A stretch of 64,000 bases of DNA from CAYRTD01 sp964528675 (GTDB lineage Bacteria; Bacteroidota; Bacteroidia; Bacteroidales; GCA-2748055). This document shows positions 41,451 through 50,442 of this stretch, in pieces; position 1 is the first letter of the stretch; every line of letters begins with the position of its first letter. Location of the stretch: positions 1 through 64,000 of the forward strand of contig CAZGTU010000005.1 in NCBI GenBank assembly GCA_964528675.1. Reading direction: 5' to 3'. A model generated the notes under the pieces. It searched no databases. It saw only the letters and a program-made list of their open reading frames with translations, and was not told where the DNA came from. The position numbers and the translations under genes are program-made.

Positions 41451-42500
41451 TTATTTATATTCATAATAATCTATATTTTCCCTGGTAAGGATATCGATAG
41501 AGATATACTGTTTCTGTGAAACATCTTTTTGAAGTACAAGTTTGTTAAAAAGGGTCATAATCCCCATATAACCTTGTTGTTCAGGCTTCTGACTGATAAG
41601 AAAATCGATAATTCCATTTTTCAAAGCCTTTACATTCTGGGGAAGCAGGTCATAACCCAACAAGGAAATTGTATCAATATCATGTTTTTCTATATAATCA
41701 GCTACTTCGTAGACACGTGAATTCGTTACGAATGCTGCACTTACCCTGTATTTTTCAAGTGCTTGGCTGAATTGCTTATCGAAATTTTCGCCACAGTCCT
41801 GAACACAATCAATGGTTATGACATTCGATTTTATTTCCGGGTGATCGGCAAAGTACTTTCTAAAACCCCGTTCTCTTCTCAGAATATGATTATGGTTATC
41901 TTTCCTGCCTGCAATGTTAACGATCAGAATATCATCATCCGATTTTAATCCATAGCTTAGTAATTTTGCACCAAGGTATCCGCTCTGCAAGGCATCCTGA
42001 CCGATGTAAAAGACCTCCTCTGCCTCTTCCAGATTGGAATTAAAGAGTATCAGGGGAATATTAAATTCCCTGCATTGTTGCAAAAAAGAAATGGATTCTG
42101 CCGGAAATACAGGTGCGAAAAGTATTGCATCGGGTTTTTCCCGGAGAATCTGATTGCTTTTTTCTTTGAATGAGCTATTATCAAACTGATCAAAATAATA
42201 AGGCCGCACCTGCACCCCAAATGGTGAAACCTCATTCAGGGCTTTGTCAATGCCAAGACGCGGAGAGTTCCAGAAATCATTTTCGTTAACGGACACGGGC
42301 ATTAATACAGCAAATTGAAAACTTTTCTTTGAAGCAAGCGTTCTGGCGAGTATATCTGGCTGATAATTAAGTTCTTCTATAATTTCCCTGATTTTGTTAC
42401 GGGTTTTTTCCGATACCTCTCCCCGGTTATGAATCACCCTGTCTACGGTTCCGGGTGAAACCTGAGCAAGCCTGGCAATATCTTTTATCCTAACTTTCAA
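41451..42500 (-). CDS. LacI-family regulator of the uronate locus
   Basis: A 349-residue regulator with an N-terminal HTH and hinge (VRIKDIARLAQVSPGTVDRV, LARTLASKK) and a periplasmic-binding-protein-like sensor domain (about 60-345). PGTVDRV replaces the common PSTVSRV, a variant also seen in other Bacteroidota LacI proteins. It heads the minus-strand operon and is divergent from uxaE; a palindromic operator candidate (42610-42629) lies between. It likely represses both arms, with a uronate or keto-uronate as inducer. Confidence 0.9.
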   Translation of the reverse strand: MKVRIKDIARLAQVSPGTVDRVIHNRGEVSEKTRNKIREIIEELNYQPDILARTLASKKSFQFAVLMPVSVNENDFWNSPRLGIDKALNEVSPFGVQVRPYYFDQFDNSSFKEKSNQILREKPDAILFAPVFPAESISFLQQCREFNIPLILFNSNLEEAEEVFYIGQDALQSGYLGAKLLSYGLKSDDDILIVNIAGRKDNHNHILRRERGFRKYFADHPEIKSNVITIDCVQDCGENFDKQFSQALEKYRVSAAFVTNSRVYEVADYIEKHDIDTISLLGYDLLPQNVKALKNGIIDFLISQKPEQQGYMGIMTLFNKLVLQKDVSQKQYISIDILTRENIDYYEYK

Positions 42501-42563
42501 TTAAATGTTTCTTTTTCAATTAATTATAATACTTTATCGGAGATGTTCCAAGAATTAATTTTA

Positions 42564-42629
42564 CAAAAATAATGAAAATATAATTTGAATTCCAAATAAA
42601 ATGTAATAATTTCGTGTTCGTACACGGAA
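42564..42629. promoter_or_regulatory. divergent promoters and LacI-type operator between lacI and uxaE
   Basis: For the minus strand: TTTG (complement of 42593-42596), 21 nt, TATTTTTG (complement of 42564-42571). For the plus strand: TTTG (42584-42587), 19 nt, TAATTTCG (42607-42614). An imperfect 20-bp palindrome, TTTCGTGTTCGTACACGGAA (42610-42629), overlaps the plus-strand -7 box and has the central CG typical of LacI-family operators. Confidence 0.6.
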
Positions 42630-42691
42630 TGAATTTACAAAAAGATCTTACGGCATTGGAAAAAAAATAATCTATCAAAATCAGGATAAAT

Positions 42692-43939
42692 ATGAAACTT
42701 GAAAAATATTCATTTGGAACAGGCGACCGCTTTGGCATGCAGGGAAAGGCCCAGCTAAACGCTATAAAAAAAGCAAAGGAAGCGGGAATCGATATTGTTC
42801 CGGTATGGAATAAATCGAACAGGGAACATCAAATAATTAATACCCAACCGTCCGACGTCAGAAAGGAAGCAGATGAAAGCGTAAAGGAATTAAACTGGAC
42901 AGAGAATTATTATGTTGATGCAGACCATATAAATCTCAGCAATGTAGATCCTTTTATTGAATACTCCGACTTTTTTACTATTGATGTTGCCGATTTCATT
43001 GGAAAACAAGCAGAGGAAAATGATATTGAAAGATTCGTAAAAGAGAATGAAAAGTATACAGGAAAGTTCGAAATTGAAGGTTTGGAAAAAACTTATGACT
43101 TATCCTCCGAAGAATTGAATAAAATTGCTGAAAGGTATCTTTTTGCTATTCAAAAAGCTTCGGAGATCTACGGGTATATCAGGGGAAAAAAAGGCGAGAA
43201 CAATTTTATAGCCGAAGTTTCAATGGATGAAGTGGAAGAACCCCAGACTCCGGTTGAGTTATTTTTCATTCTTTCAGGTCTTGCTGCTGAAGGTGTTCCA
43301 TTACAGACCATTGCACCAAAATTTTCCGGACGTTTTAACAAAGGAGTGGATTATTTAGGGGATATAAAACAATTTAAAAATGAATTTGAAGCAGACCTTC
43401 TCGTAATTGATAAAGCAATTAAAGAATTCGACCTTCCTTCAAATTTAAAATTATCCGTTCATTCCGGAAGTGATAAGTTTACAATCTATCCCATTATGAG
43501 TGAATTGATTCAAAATTATAACAAAGGAATACATGTAAAGACTGCCGGCACAACATGGCTCGAAGAATCAATCGGGCTGGCCCTTGCCGGTGGAAAAGCC
43601 CTTGAAATGGTCAAATCCATTTATCAAAATGCTTATCAAAGGAGAGAGGAACTTTGTACACCTTATGCCACGGTAATTGACATTAATGAAGATTTCCTTC
43701 CCTTACCCGCTGAAGTGGAAGCATGGGATGGAGAACAATTTGCCATCGCTTTGAGACATGATCCGAAACAACCCGCTTATAATCCAAGCATGAGACAACT
43801 CATCCATGTGGGATATAAAATAGCAGCAGAATATGGAAATAAATACCTGGAAATGTTGCGTAATAATGAAGAAATAGTAGCCAGACAGGTAACCGAAAAT
43901 ATTTATGAAAGACACCTTCGTCGATTGTTTAATATTTAA
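42692..43939 (+). CDS. uxaE: tagaturonate 3-epimerase
   Basis: A 415-residue UxaE-type epimerase that interconverts tagaturonate and fructuronate, allowing galacturonate to join the mannonate branch. Recognised from YSFGTGDRFGMQGKAQL at the N-terminus, VDADHINL, LSVHSGSDKFTIYP and VKTAGTTWLE. It is the first gene of the plus-strand arm, 12 nt before uxaC. The combination UxaC-UxaE-UxuB-UxuA replaces the UxaB/UxaA tagaturonate route, neither of which is present in the window. Confidence 0.9.
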   Translation: MKLEKYSFGTGDRFGMQGKAQLNAIKKAKEAGIDIVPVWNKSNREHQIINTQPSDVRKEADESVKELNWTENYYVDADHINLSNVDPFIEYSDFFTIDVADFIGKQAEENDIERFVKENEKYTGKFEIEGLEKTYDLSSEELNKIAERYLFAIQKASEIYGYIRGKKGENNFIAEVSMDEVEEPQTPVELFFILSGLAAEGVPLQTIAPKFSGRFNKGVDYLGDIKQFKNEFEADLLVIDKAIKEFDLPSNLKLSVHSGSDKFTIYPIMSELIQNYNKGIHVKTAGTTWLEESIGLALAGGKALEMVKSIYQNAYQRREELCTPYATVIDINEDFLPLPAEVEAWDGEQFAIALRHDPKQPAYNPSMRQLIHVGYKIAAEYGNKYLEMLRNNEEIVARQVTENIYERHLRRLFNI

Positions 43940-43951
43940 AACTCTGAAAGC

Positions 43952-45352
43952 ATGAAACAATTCCTTGACGACAACTTTTTACTCAGCAATGTAACTGCCG
44001 GGAAGCTCTACCACGAATATTCAAAAGATCTCCCCATAATTGATTATCATTGTCATTTACCACCCCGGGATATTGCAGAAGATAGGAGCTTTCGCAATAT
44101 CACCGAGATCTGGTTGCATGGTGATCATTATAAATGGAGAGCCATGCGTGCAAACGGGGTTAGTGAAGAGTATTGTACCGGCGATGCCCCCGACAGGGAA
44201 AAGTTCCGTATGTGGGCCGAAACGGTGCCATACACCCTTAGAAACCCCCTTTATCACTGGACTCATCTTGAATTGAAGAGATATTTCGGTATAGAGAAAT
44301 TACTTTCTCCCGCGACAGTTGATGAGATTTACGATGAAACATTGGAAAAACTCCAGGCTCCTGGGTTCAATGTCAGAAATCTACTTAGAAAGATGAAGGT
44401 GGAACTGTTATGTACAACTGACGATCCGGCTGATAGTCTGAAATACCACATGGAACTGGCACAAAGTGATTTCGAAACCAGAGTCCTGCCTACTTGGAGA
44501 CCCGATAAAGCCATGGCCGTTGAAGACCCGGAATCTTACAATGCCTACCTGCAAAAACTTCAGGCTGCCTCCAATCTTAACATTAATACCTATAATGATC
44601 TCATCGATGCTTTAAGAAACCGGCAGGAGTTTTTTTATGCCCAGGGTTGCAGACTTTCCGATCATGGCCTGGAAACTTTTTATGCAGAGGATTATACCGA
44701 CAAAGAGATAGCTGAAATATTCAAAAAAGTAAGAGGCGGAGATCAATTGAGTGAAGAAGAGATCCTGAAATTCAAATCTGCCATGTTAATTGAATTTGCG
44801 GAGATGGATTTTGAGAAGAATTGGACGCAGCAATTCCATATCGGAGCGATAAGAAATAACAACAGCCTGATGTATAAAAAAATCGGACCCGACACCGGAT
44901 TCGACTCCATTGCCGATTTTGAAATAGCCCGCCCGATGTCCAGGTTTTTTAACCGCCTGGCTTCCAGGGAAAAACTTGCCAGAACCATTGTATACAATCT
45001 GAATCCACGAGACAATGAATTAATTGCCACCATGTTATACAACTTTAACGATGGATCCATACCGGGTAAAATGCAATTCGGTTCAGGCTGGTGGTTTCTT
45101 GACCAAAAAGAAGGCATGCGTCAACAAATGAACGCTCTCTCAAGCCTTGGTTTGCTAAGCCGCTTCGTAGGAATGTTAACAGACTCAAGAAGTTTTCTTT
45201 CCTACCCGCGGCATGAATATTTCCGACGCATCCTTTGTGACCTTGTGGGAACTGACGTTGAAAACGGAGAAATCCCCAATGACATAGAAATGACCGGCAA
45301 ACTGGTAGGAGATGTCAGTTATTATAATGCCAGGGATTATTTTGGTTTTTAA
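43952..45352 (+). CDS. uxaC: glucuronate/galacturonate isomerase
   Basis: A 466-residue uronate isomerase. N-terminal DYHCHLPPRDIAED holds metal-binding His residues, and EIWLHGDHYKWRAMRANG and LCTTDDPADS are family signatures. It isomerises glucuronate to fructuronate and galacturonate to tagaturonate. Full length. It follows uxaE by 12 nt and is convergent with the GH30 gene, whose stop codon is 7 nt away. Confidence 0.97.
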   Translation: MKQFLDDNFLLSNVTAGKLYHEYSKDLPIIDYHCHLPPRDIAEDRSFRNITEIWLHGDHYKWRAMRANGVSEEYCTGDAPDREKFRMWAETVPYTLRNPLYHWTHLELKRYFGIEKLLSPATVDEIYDETLEKLQAPGFNVRNLLRKMKVELLCTTDDPADSLKYHMELAQSDFETRVLPTWRPDKAMAVEDPESYNAYLQKLQAASNLNINTYNDLIDALRNRQEFFYAQGCRLSDHGLETFYAEDYTDKEIAEIFKKVRGGDQLSEEEILKFKSAMLIEFAEMDFEKNWTQQFHIGAIRNNNSLMYKKIGPDTGFDSIADFEIARPMSRFFNRLASREKLARTIVYNLNPRDNELIATMLYNFNDGSIPGKMQFGSGWWFLDQKEGMRQQMNALSSLGLLSRFVGMLTDSRSFLSYPRHEYFRRILCDLVGTDVENGEIPNDIEMTGKLVGDVSYYNARDYFGF

Positions 45353-45359
45353 AATGTTC

Positions 45360-46781
45360 CTAATATGCAAACGAAAACGAGGTAAATGACTTCGGTAATA
45401 ATCTGAGTATTACATATTCTCCATTAACCTCTAGCTGATAGGCTTTTGCGGTGGTGGAATCATTCACCAGAACACCGCACAGTTCATTGCCCGGATTCAG
45501 GAAAAACAAAGATCCCTCCTGTCCTTCAGGAGTTTTAAGCTTCCTGGCTCCTGGTCTTACAAAATGGGTTAAGTGTTTGAACAGGTAATATTCCGGGTTA
45601 TAAGTAGCCTCACCGGTTTCACTGTTCACCGTGATCAAACTGTTCTGCTTCCATCCCCACCGGCTTTTTCCTGTTTCATCAAGGATCATATTCCAGTAAA
45701 GATAAGTATTTGTGCCGTTTTCCATGTAATGCTTGATCAGGCTCCAGGTATACTCTGCAGCATCCCAGTCATTTGATCCGTCACCACATTCCGATTCGGT
45801 TTGCATGAGTTTCATTTCCGGGTATTTCTCATTTACTTCCGGGATGGCTTTCTTACCGGCCCACTGAAAACCAATTCCATCAATATATCCTGATGCTTCC
45901 GGATCCTGCATTATTGTGTCAATCTTCTCGATCCATGGACGTTCATAGGTGCCATACCAGATTTCAGCATTCAGATCTACTTCTTCGAAATGGGGACCCA
46001 GGTATTCGCCAATAAAAGTAGCCTGATCTTCTGCTGTCCATACGCAGGATGGAAAATTCTGGCATGAATTCGGCTCATTTTGAACATGAACTGCATAGAG
46101 ATTCACTCCTTCATTCCTGTAGGCATTTACAAATTTTGAAAAATAAAGAGCATATGCCGATAAATATTCAGGTTCCATTATGAATTGAGTAGTACCTTCC
46201 TCTCCTGCACCCGATTCGGGCAGATCATTCACCGGAGCTGGCCGGCATGCATAGTGATTATTGGTTTTCATCCATTCTGGCGGACACCAGGGGGAACCCC
46301 AGACCTGGAGCTCAGGATTATACTTCATTGCTGATTTTATGTAGGGAATTAAAATTTTTTCATCTCTCTCTATGGAAAAGTTTTCCATCTCAAAATCACC
46401 GGGAGTTTCAGCCAGGGAATACCAGTCGCGGGCATAATCATTGGCGCCTATCGGAACCCTGCAAATGTTGAAATTAAAGCCTTCGGAACTAAAAAATTCC
46501 TCCAGGATTGATTCTTTGACATTATCGGGAAGCATATTCAAAGCGTCCCATCCCAATTCGTTGAAACAAGCTCCGAAACCATCAACCTGTTGTTCCTGTG
46601 CTTCAAATTCAAGATCAATGACAGCAATATCTCTATGAGGCTGGGACATAACAGGCAATTTAGTTTCCTGCCACATCCCGTTGGCTGCAGAAGAAATAAC
46701 CATTCTGAATTCACCGGATTCTTGTTTACATTGAGTAAGAGCAAACATTGCAATTGATACAAGAAAAAATAGTCTTTTCAT
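45360..46781 (-). CDS. GH30-family glycoside hydrolase lipoprotein
   Basis: About 473 residues from ATG 46781. The start was chosen because MKRLFFLVSIAMFALTQC is a lipoprotein signal with the lipobox Cys at residue 18. A longer reading from 46844 would hide this signal and overlap the GH94 gene. The catalytic acid/base is in VHVQNEPNS and the nucleophile in MQTESECG, and DGFGACFNE is the usual opening of GH30 barrels. Substrate is probably a beta-glucan or related beta-glucoside. It follows the GH94 gene by 22 nt on the same strand. Confidence 0.9.
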   Translation of the reverse strand: MKRLFFLVSIAMFALTQCKQESGEFRMVISSAANGMWQETKLPVMSQPHRDIAVIDLEFEAQEQQVDGFGACFNELGWDALNMLPDNVKESILEEFFSSEGFNFNICRVPIGANDYARDWYSLAETPGDFEMENFSIERDEKILIPYIKSAMKYNPELQVWGSPWCPPEWMKTNNHYACRPAPVNDLPESGAGEEGTTQFIMEPEYLSAYALYFSKFVNAYRNEGVNLYAVHVQNEPNSCQNFPSCVWTAEDQATFIGEYLGPHFEEVDLNAEIWYGTYERPWIEKIDTIMQDPEASGYIDGIGFQWAGKKAIPEVNEKYPEMKLMQTESECGDGSNDWDAAEYTWSLIKHYMENGTNTYLYWNMILDETGKSRWGWKQNSLITVNSETGEATYNPEYYLFKHLTHFVRPGARKLKTPEGQEGSLFFLNPGNELCGVLVNDSTTAKAYQLEVNGEYVILRLLPKSFTSFSFAY

Positions 46782-46803
46782 TTTCCAAATTTTATTTTCA
46801 TAA

Positions 46804-49233
46804 TTATAAAATAATTTCAACCTTATATTCCTTATCACTACCAACAGGAATTAGGTTCCCAAGAATGGTTTTCCCATTTACCTTTACCTCTTTCACACCC
46901 CTGTTTTTCTTTTCCCTGTTAATCACATGTATGTGAAAAACTTTTTCCCGGAATTTCCTTTTGACCTTATATTCTTCCCATTTTGCAGGAATTACCGGAT
47001 CAATCCTCAGTCCATCATATTCAGGTTTTATGCCCAGAATGAATTGACTTATTGCATAATAATTCCATGCCGCAGTTCCTGTCAACCAGGAATTTTTGGC
47101 CTCACCGGGTTTAAAAGCATCTTTTCCTGCAATCATCTGGGAATATACATAGGGTTCGGTTTTATGAAGATCGCTGATCTCTTCAAGATATGATGGTGCG
47201 ATCTTGGAATAATATTCAAATGCCCTTTCCCCATTGCCAAGCATCGTTTCTGCTATCATTATCCAGGGATTATTGTGGCAAAATATTCCGGCATTTTCCT
47301 TATAGCCAGGGGGGTAACTGCTAATTTCTCCCAGCTCAACATGATATTCAGTGTAGGGAGGGTTATTCAATACTATACCATAATCACAATCAAGGAACTT
47401 TTTAACTGAATCCATAGACTTTTGAGCTTTTCCATCATTAATTCCTATTCCTGCCATAACACAAAAACCCTGAGGCTCAATAAAAATCTTCCCTTCTTCA
47501 TTTTGAGCAGAACCTACCGGGTTACCAAAATGATCGTAGGCACGTCTAAACCATTCGCCATCCCAACCATGCTGCTCAATTGTTGAGACCATTTTCTGAA
47601 TGTGCTTTTTTGCATCTTTCGCCAGCTCAGGTTTTCCTGTCCTTTCGCATAACTCCATGAACTCATGCCCGTAATAAACGAACATTCCTGCTATAAAAAC
47701 TGATTCAGCCACTCCTCCCTCCCGGTTTTCGGTAGTCTGAAAAGACTCATCAGGATTCGTACTGAAGCAATTGAGATTCAGGCAATCATTCCAGTCGGCT
47801 CTTCCTATCAGAGGAAGGTCGTGAGGTCCAAGATTATTCACCACATGATAAAATGATCTTTTAAGATGTTCAAATAAACTTTCTGCTTTAGATTCATCAT
47901 TGTCGAAAGGAACCTGTTCGTCCAGTAATGAGAAATCTCCTGTTTCTTTTATGTAGGCTACGGTTGAAGCAATTAACCACAGAGGATCGTCATTAAAATT
48001 TCCACCAATCTCATCATTTCCTTTTTTGGTTAAAGGTTGATATTGATGATATGCACCTCCATCCTCAAGCTGGGTGGCTGCAATATCAAGGATCCGCTCT
48101 CTCGCTTTATCGGGAATGAGATGAACAAATCCCAGAAGGTCCTGGTTTGAATCTCTGAAACCCATTCCTCTGCCAATGCCTGATTCGAAATAGGATGCAC
48201 TTCTCGACATCTGGAATGTTATCATATTCTGGTAAGGATTCCAGGTATTCACCATCCTTTCTAACTTTCTGTCAAAATGCGAAAGTTTAAATACTGAAAG
48301 AAGCTCATCCCAGTAGGTAATAATCTCTTTAAAAGCTTCATCCACCTGTTGTACGGAACTGTATTTCTCAATCAAATCTTCAGCCCTTGTTTTATTTATC
48401 ACAGCTTTGGACTCCCATTTTTCCTCCTCTGGATTTTCAATGTATCCCAGTAAAAAGATAAAATCTCTTGATTCGCCGGGTTCCAGATTTATTTCAAGCA
48501 TATGAGAAGCACAGGGAGACCATCCGTGGGCTGCTGAGTCTTTTGTTTTCCCTTCAAATACTGCTTCAGGATTGTCAAATCCGCGATAGGCTCCTAAAAA
48601 AGAATCCCTGTCGGTTTCAAAACCATCGATGGCTGAATTGACATGATAAAAGGCAAAATGATTTCTTCTTTCCCGGTATTCTGTTTTATGATATAAGGTT
48701 GAACCCTTGATTTCAACTTCACCGGTATTGAAATTACGCTGGAAATTTGTCATATCGTCCTGGGCATTCCAGAGATTCCATTCGACAAAAGAAAACAGCT
48801 TGAAGTTTTTATTTTCTGAAGAATTGTTTCTTAGGGTTAATTTTTGGATTTCTACATTTCGACCAACCGGCACAAGATAGAGAACCGATGCTTCGAGCTT
48901 ATTTAAACTCCCGGTTATTCGCGTATAACTTAAACCATGTCTGCATTCGTAATAATCGAGATCCGTTTTTACAGGCTTCCATCCCGGGGACCATACCCTG
49001 TCACTCTCTTTCAGATAAAAATACTTCCCTCCGTTATCAACAGGTACATTATTATAACGAAAACGTGTAATTCTGCGTAGACGAGCATCTTTGTAAAAAC
49101 TATACCCACCGGCAGTGTTGGAAATGATAGAATGAAAATCATCTGTACCCAGATAGTTTATCCATGGATAAGGGGTTTGAGGTTTGGTAATAACGTATTC
49201 ACGGTTGAGGTCATCAAAGTATCCGAATTTCAT
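46804..49233 (-). CDS. GH94 cellobiose/beta-glucan phosphorylase
   Basis: An 809-residue inverting phosphorylase. N-terminal beta-sandwich domain (about 1-270; KFGYFDDLNREYVITKP), then an alpha/alpha-barrel (about 310-730) with the proton-donor Asp in IGRADWNDCLN and phosphate-binding residues near HNNPWI and WLTGTAAWNY. The sequence pattern fits cellobiose phosphorylase more than chitobiose phosphorylase, but laminaribiose is possible. It has no signal peptide and so is cytoplasmic. Paired with the exported GH30 it could handle glucose disaccharides released outside. Confidence 0.92.
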   Translation of the reverse strand: MKFGYFDDLNREYVITKPQTPYPWINYLGTDDFHSIISNTAGGYSFYKDARLRRITRFRYNNVPVDNGGKYFYLKESDRVWSPGWKPVKTDLDYYECRHGLSYTRITGSLNKLEASVLYLVPVGRNVEIQKLTLRNNSSENKNFKLFSFVEWNLWNAQDDMTNFQRNFNTGEVEIKGSTLYHKTEYRERRNHFAFYHVNSAIDGFETDRDSFLGAYRGFDNPEAVFEGKTKDSAAHGWSPCASHMLEINLEPGESRDFIFLLGYIENPEEEKWESKAVINKTRAEDLIEKYSSVQQVDEAFKEIITYWDELLSVFKLSHFDRKLERMVNTWNPYQNMITFQMSRSASYFESGIGRGMGFRDSNQDLLGFVHLIPDKARERILDIAATQLEDGGAYHQYQPLTKKGNDEIGGNFNDDPLWLIASTVAYIKETGDFSLLDEQVPFDNDESKAESLFEHLKRSFYHVVNNLGPHDLPLIGRADWNDCLNLNCFSTNPDESFQTTENREGGVAESVFIAGMFVYYGHEFMELCERTGKPELAKDAKKHIQKMVSTIEQHGWDGEWFRRAYDHFGNPVGSAQNEEGKIFIEPQGFCVMAGIGINDGKAQKSMDSVKKFLDCDYGIVLNNPPYTEYHVELGEISSYPPGYKENAGIFCHNNPWIMIAETMLGNGERAFEYYSKIAPSYLEEISDLHKTEPYVYSQMIAGKDAFKPGEAKNSWLTGTAAWNYYAISQFILGIKPEYDGLRIDPVIPAKWEEYKVKRKFREKVFHIHVINREKKNRGVKEVKVNGKTILGNLIPVGSDKEYKVEIIL

Positions 49234-49321
49234 TTTGGTAGATTTGAATGTTTATCCTTCAAACAAATATGCAAAAAAGAAAATTAATATGGGTATTGCT
49301 TTTACAAATGAAGATTTTTTT

Positions 49322-50350
49322 TTATTTAATTCCATTCTTTATCAATTCAAAGATATTGGAAGTAACCTCCAGTCCTGCTCTTCTTCCTTTTCCGGAAAAA
49401 ATGGCTTTCCCGTCGTGGTTATAAAGTGTTATATCTACAACTGAATCCACACTTTCCTTGATCATCCTGTCCATTTTCCCTTTGTCAGGAGCCATAAGCT
49501 CTCCGAATTTCTTTCTTTCAATTTTTATTGAGAGAAGAAAATCCTTATTTCTAAGATCTATAAAGATAAAATTGTCATCATACTCTTTCAGCTCAAGCAT
49601 AGATTTATTATAGGTAGTAAATAAATAAGTTTTCCCTTCCAGGTACAAAAAAGCGAGGAATCCCATAAATGAGCTACCCAGCCAGGGGATCTTGGCTACT
49701 GAGAGCATTAGAGAAACCTGTGGATTATCAAAATTGTTGGATTGTAACCATATCCATGCTGAAGGGAATGAAGTTCCCCAGTCTTTTTCAATATAGGACT
49801 TACCATTTTTAAATACGGTATACTCCTGATTGATAAGGATCTGACCGTTTGCAAACTGGTTCATTGAAACTACCCCGTGTTTACACTCCATGAATGGCAC
49901 AAAAGAGTACCATCCCATAATACCGGGTGAAAAAAATGAAGAGGGGAAGCCTGCAGAAAGAGAATAATTGATTTCACCTTTTACCTTAAAATCACTTTCA
50001 TTGATATTCAGCATCATTTTGCTATCGGAAAAAAAAGAATTTCCTACCCAAACTTTAAAAGAATTTCCGGAGTACCTGAAGTCCTTATAATCATATCTTA
50101 CATACCTGGATTTACCGGTAATTCCGTCGATGAATTGAATAAATGAATGAGGGTCATCAGGTGTAAGGCTTATTCCGGGGATAAAGGAGAAAACCTTCTT
50201 TTCATTGGCTGTAACCTGCTTAAAATACCAGCCTTCAAAATATCGCTTCAAACGCCTGTTCCCCTGGTAAACCGGGGGCTTAAAAACTCTGAACATATTG
50301 AGATATGCTAAAATTAATCCTGCAAGATAAGGAAGATAAAAAGTAATCAA
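49322..50350 (-). CDS. tocopherol-cyclase-like protein
   Basis: Up to 342 residues. The conserved YFEGWYFKQV (about 36-45), ISLTPDDPHSFIQF, GWYSFVPFMECKHGV and EKDWGTSFPSAWIWLQ match the tocopherol cyclase family of plants and cyanobacteria, a lipocalin-like beta-barrel. The TTG start at 50350 adds a hydrophobic segment; the in-frame ATG at residue 19 (position 50296) gives a start closer to family members. Bacteroidota do not make tocopherol, so another role is expected, perhaps an isoprenoid quinol or lipid. It is divergent from the lacI gene at 50443. Confidence 0.75.
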   Translation of the reverse strand: MITFYLPYLAGLILAYLNMFRVFKPPVYQGNRRLKRYFEGWYFKQVTANEKKVFSFIPGISLTPDDPHSFIQFIDGITGKSRYVRYDYKDFRYSGNSFKVWVGNSFFSDSKMMLNINESDFKVKGEINYSLSAGFPSSFFSPGIMGWYSFVPFMECKHGVVSMNQFANGQILINQEYTVFKNGKSYIEKDWGTSFPSAWIWLQSNNFDNPQVSLMLSVAKIPWLGSSFMGFLAFLYLEGKTYLFTTYNKSMLELKEYDDNFIFIDLRNKDFLLSIKIERKKFGELMAPDKGKMDRMIKESVDSVVDITLYNHDGKAIFSGKGRRAGLEVTSNIFELIKNGIK

Positions 50351-50392
50351 AAGTATTTAACACTGAGGCATCCATTTTTATTGGTAAATCAC

Positions 50393-50440
50393 TTGACATT
50401 AGAAATGAACTTTATTACATTTGTGCAATCGATTGCGCAA
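50393..50440 (+). promoter_or_regulatory. promoter and LacI-type operator of the kdu operon
   Basis: TTG (50393-50395), 20 nt, TACATTTG (50416-50423, full TAnnTTTG match). A 20-bp near-perfect palindrome (50421-50440, half site GCAATCG, one mismatched pair) overlaps the end of the -7 box and stops 2 nt before the lacI ATG. This suggests autorepression of the regulator and its operon with a near-leaderless transcript. Confidence 0.7.
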
Positions 50441-50442
50441 AC

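Noticed and set aside
42520..42738. 72-codon minus-strand frame upstream of the LacI-type gene
   Set aside because: It overlaps the divergent promoter and operator region and the start of uxaE, and has no family resemblance.
46782..46844. N-terminal extension of the GH30 protein to 46844
   Set aside because: It would precede and mask a clear lipoprotein signal peptide and overlap the end of the GH94 gene.
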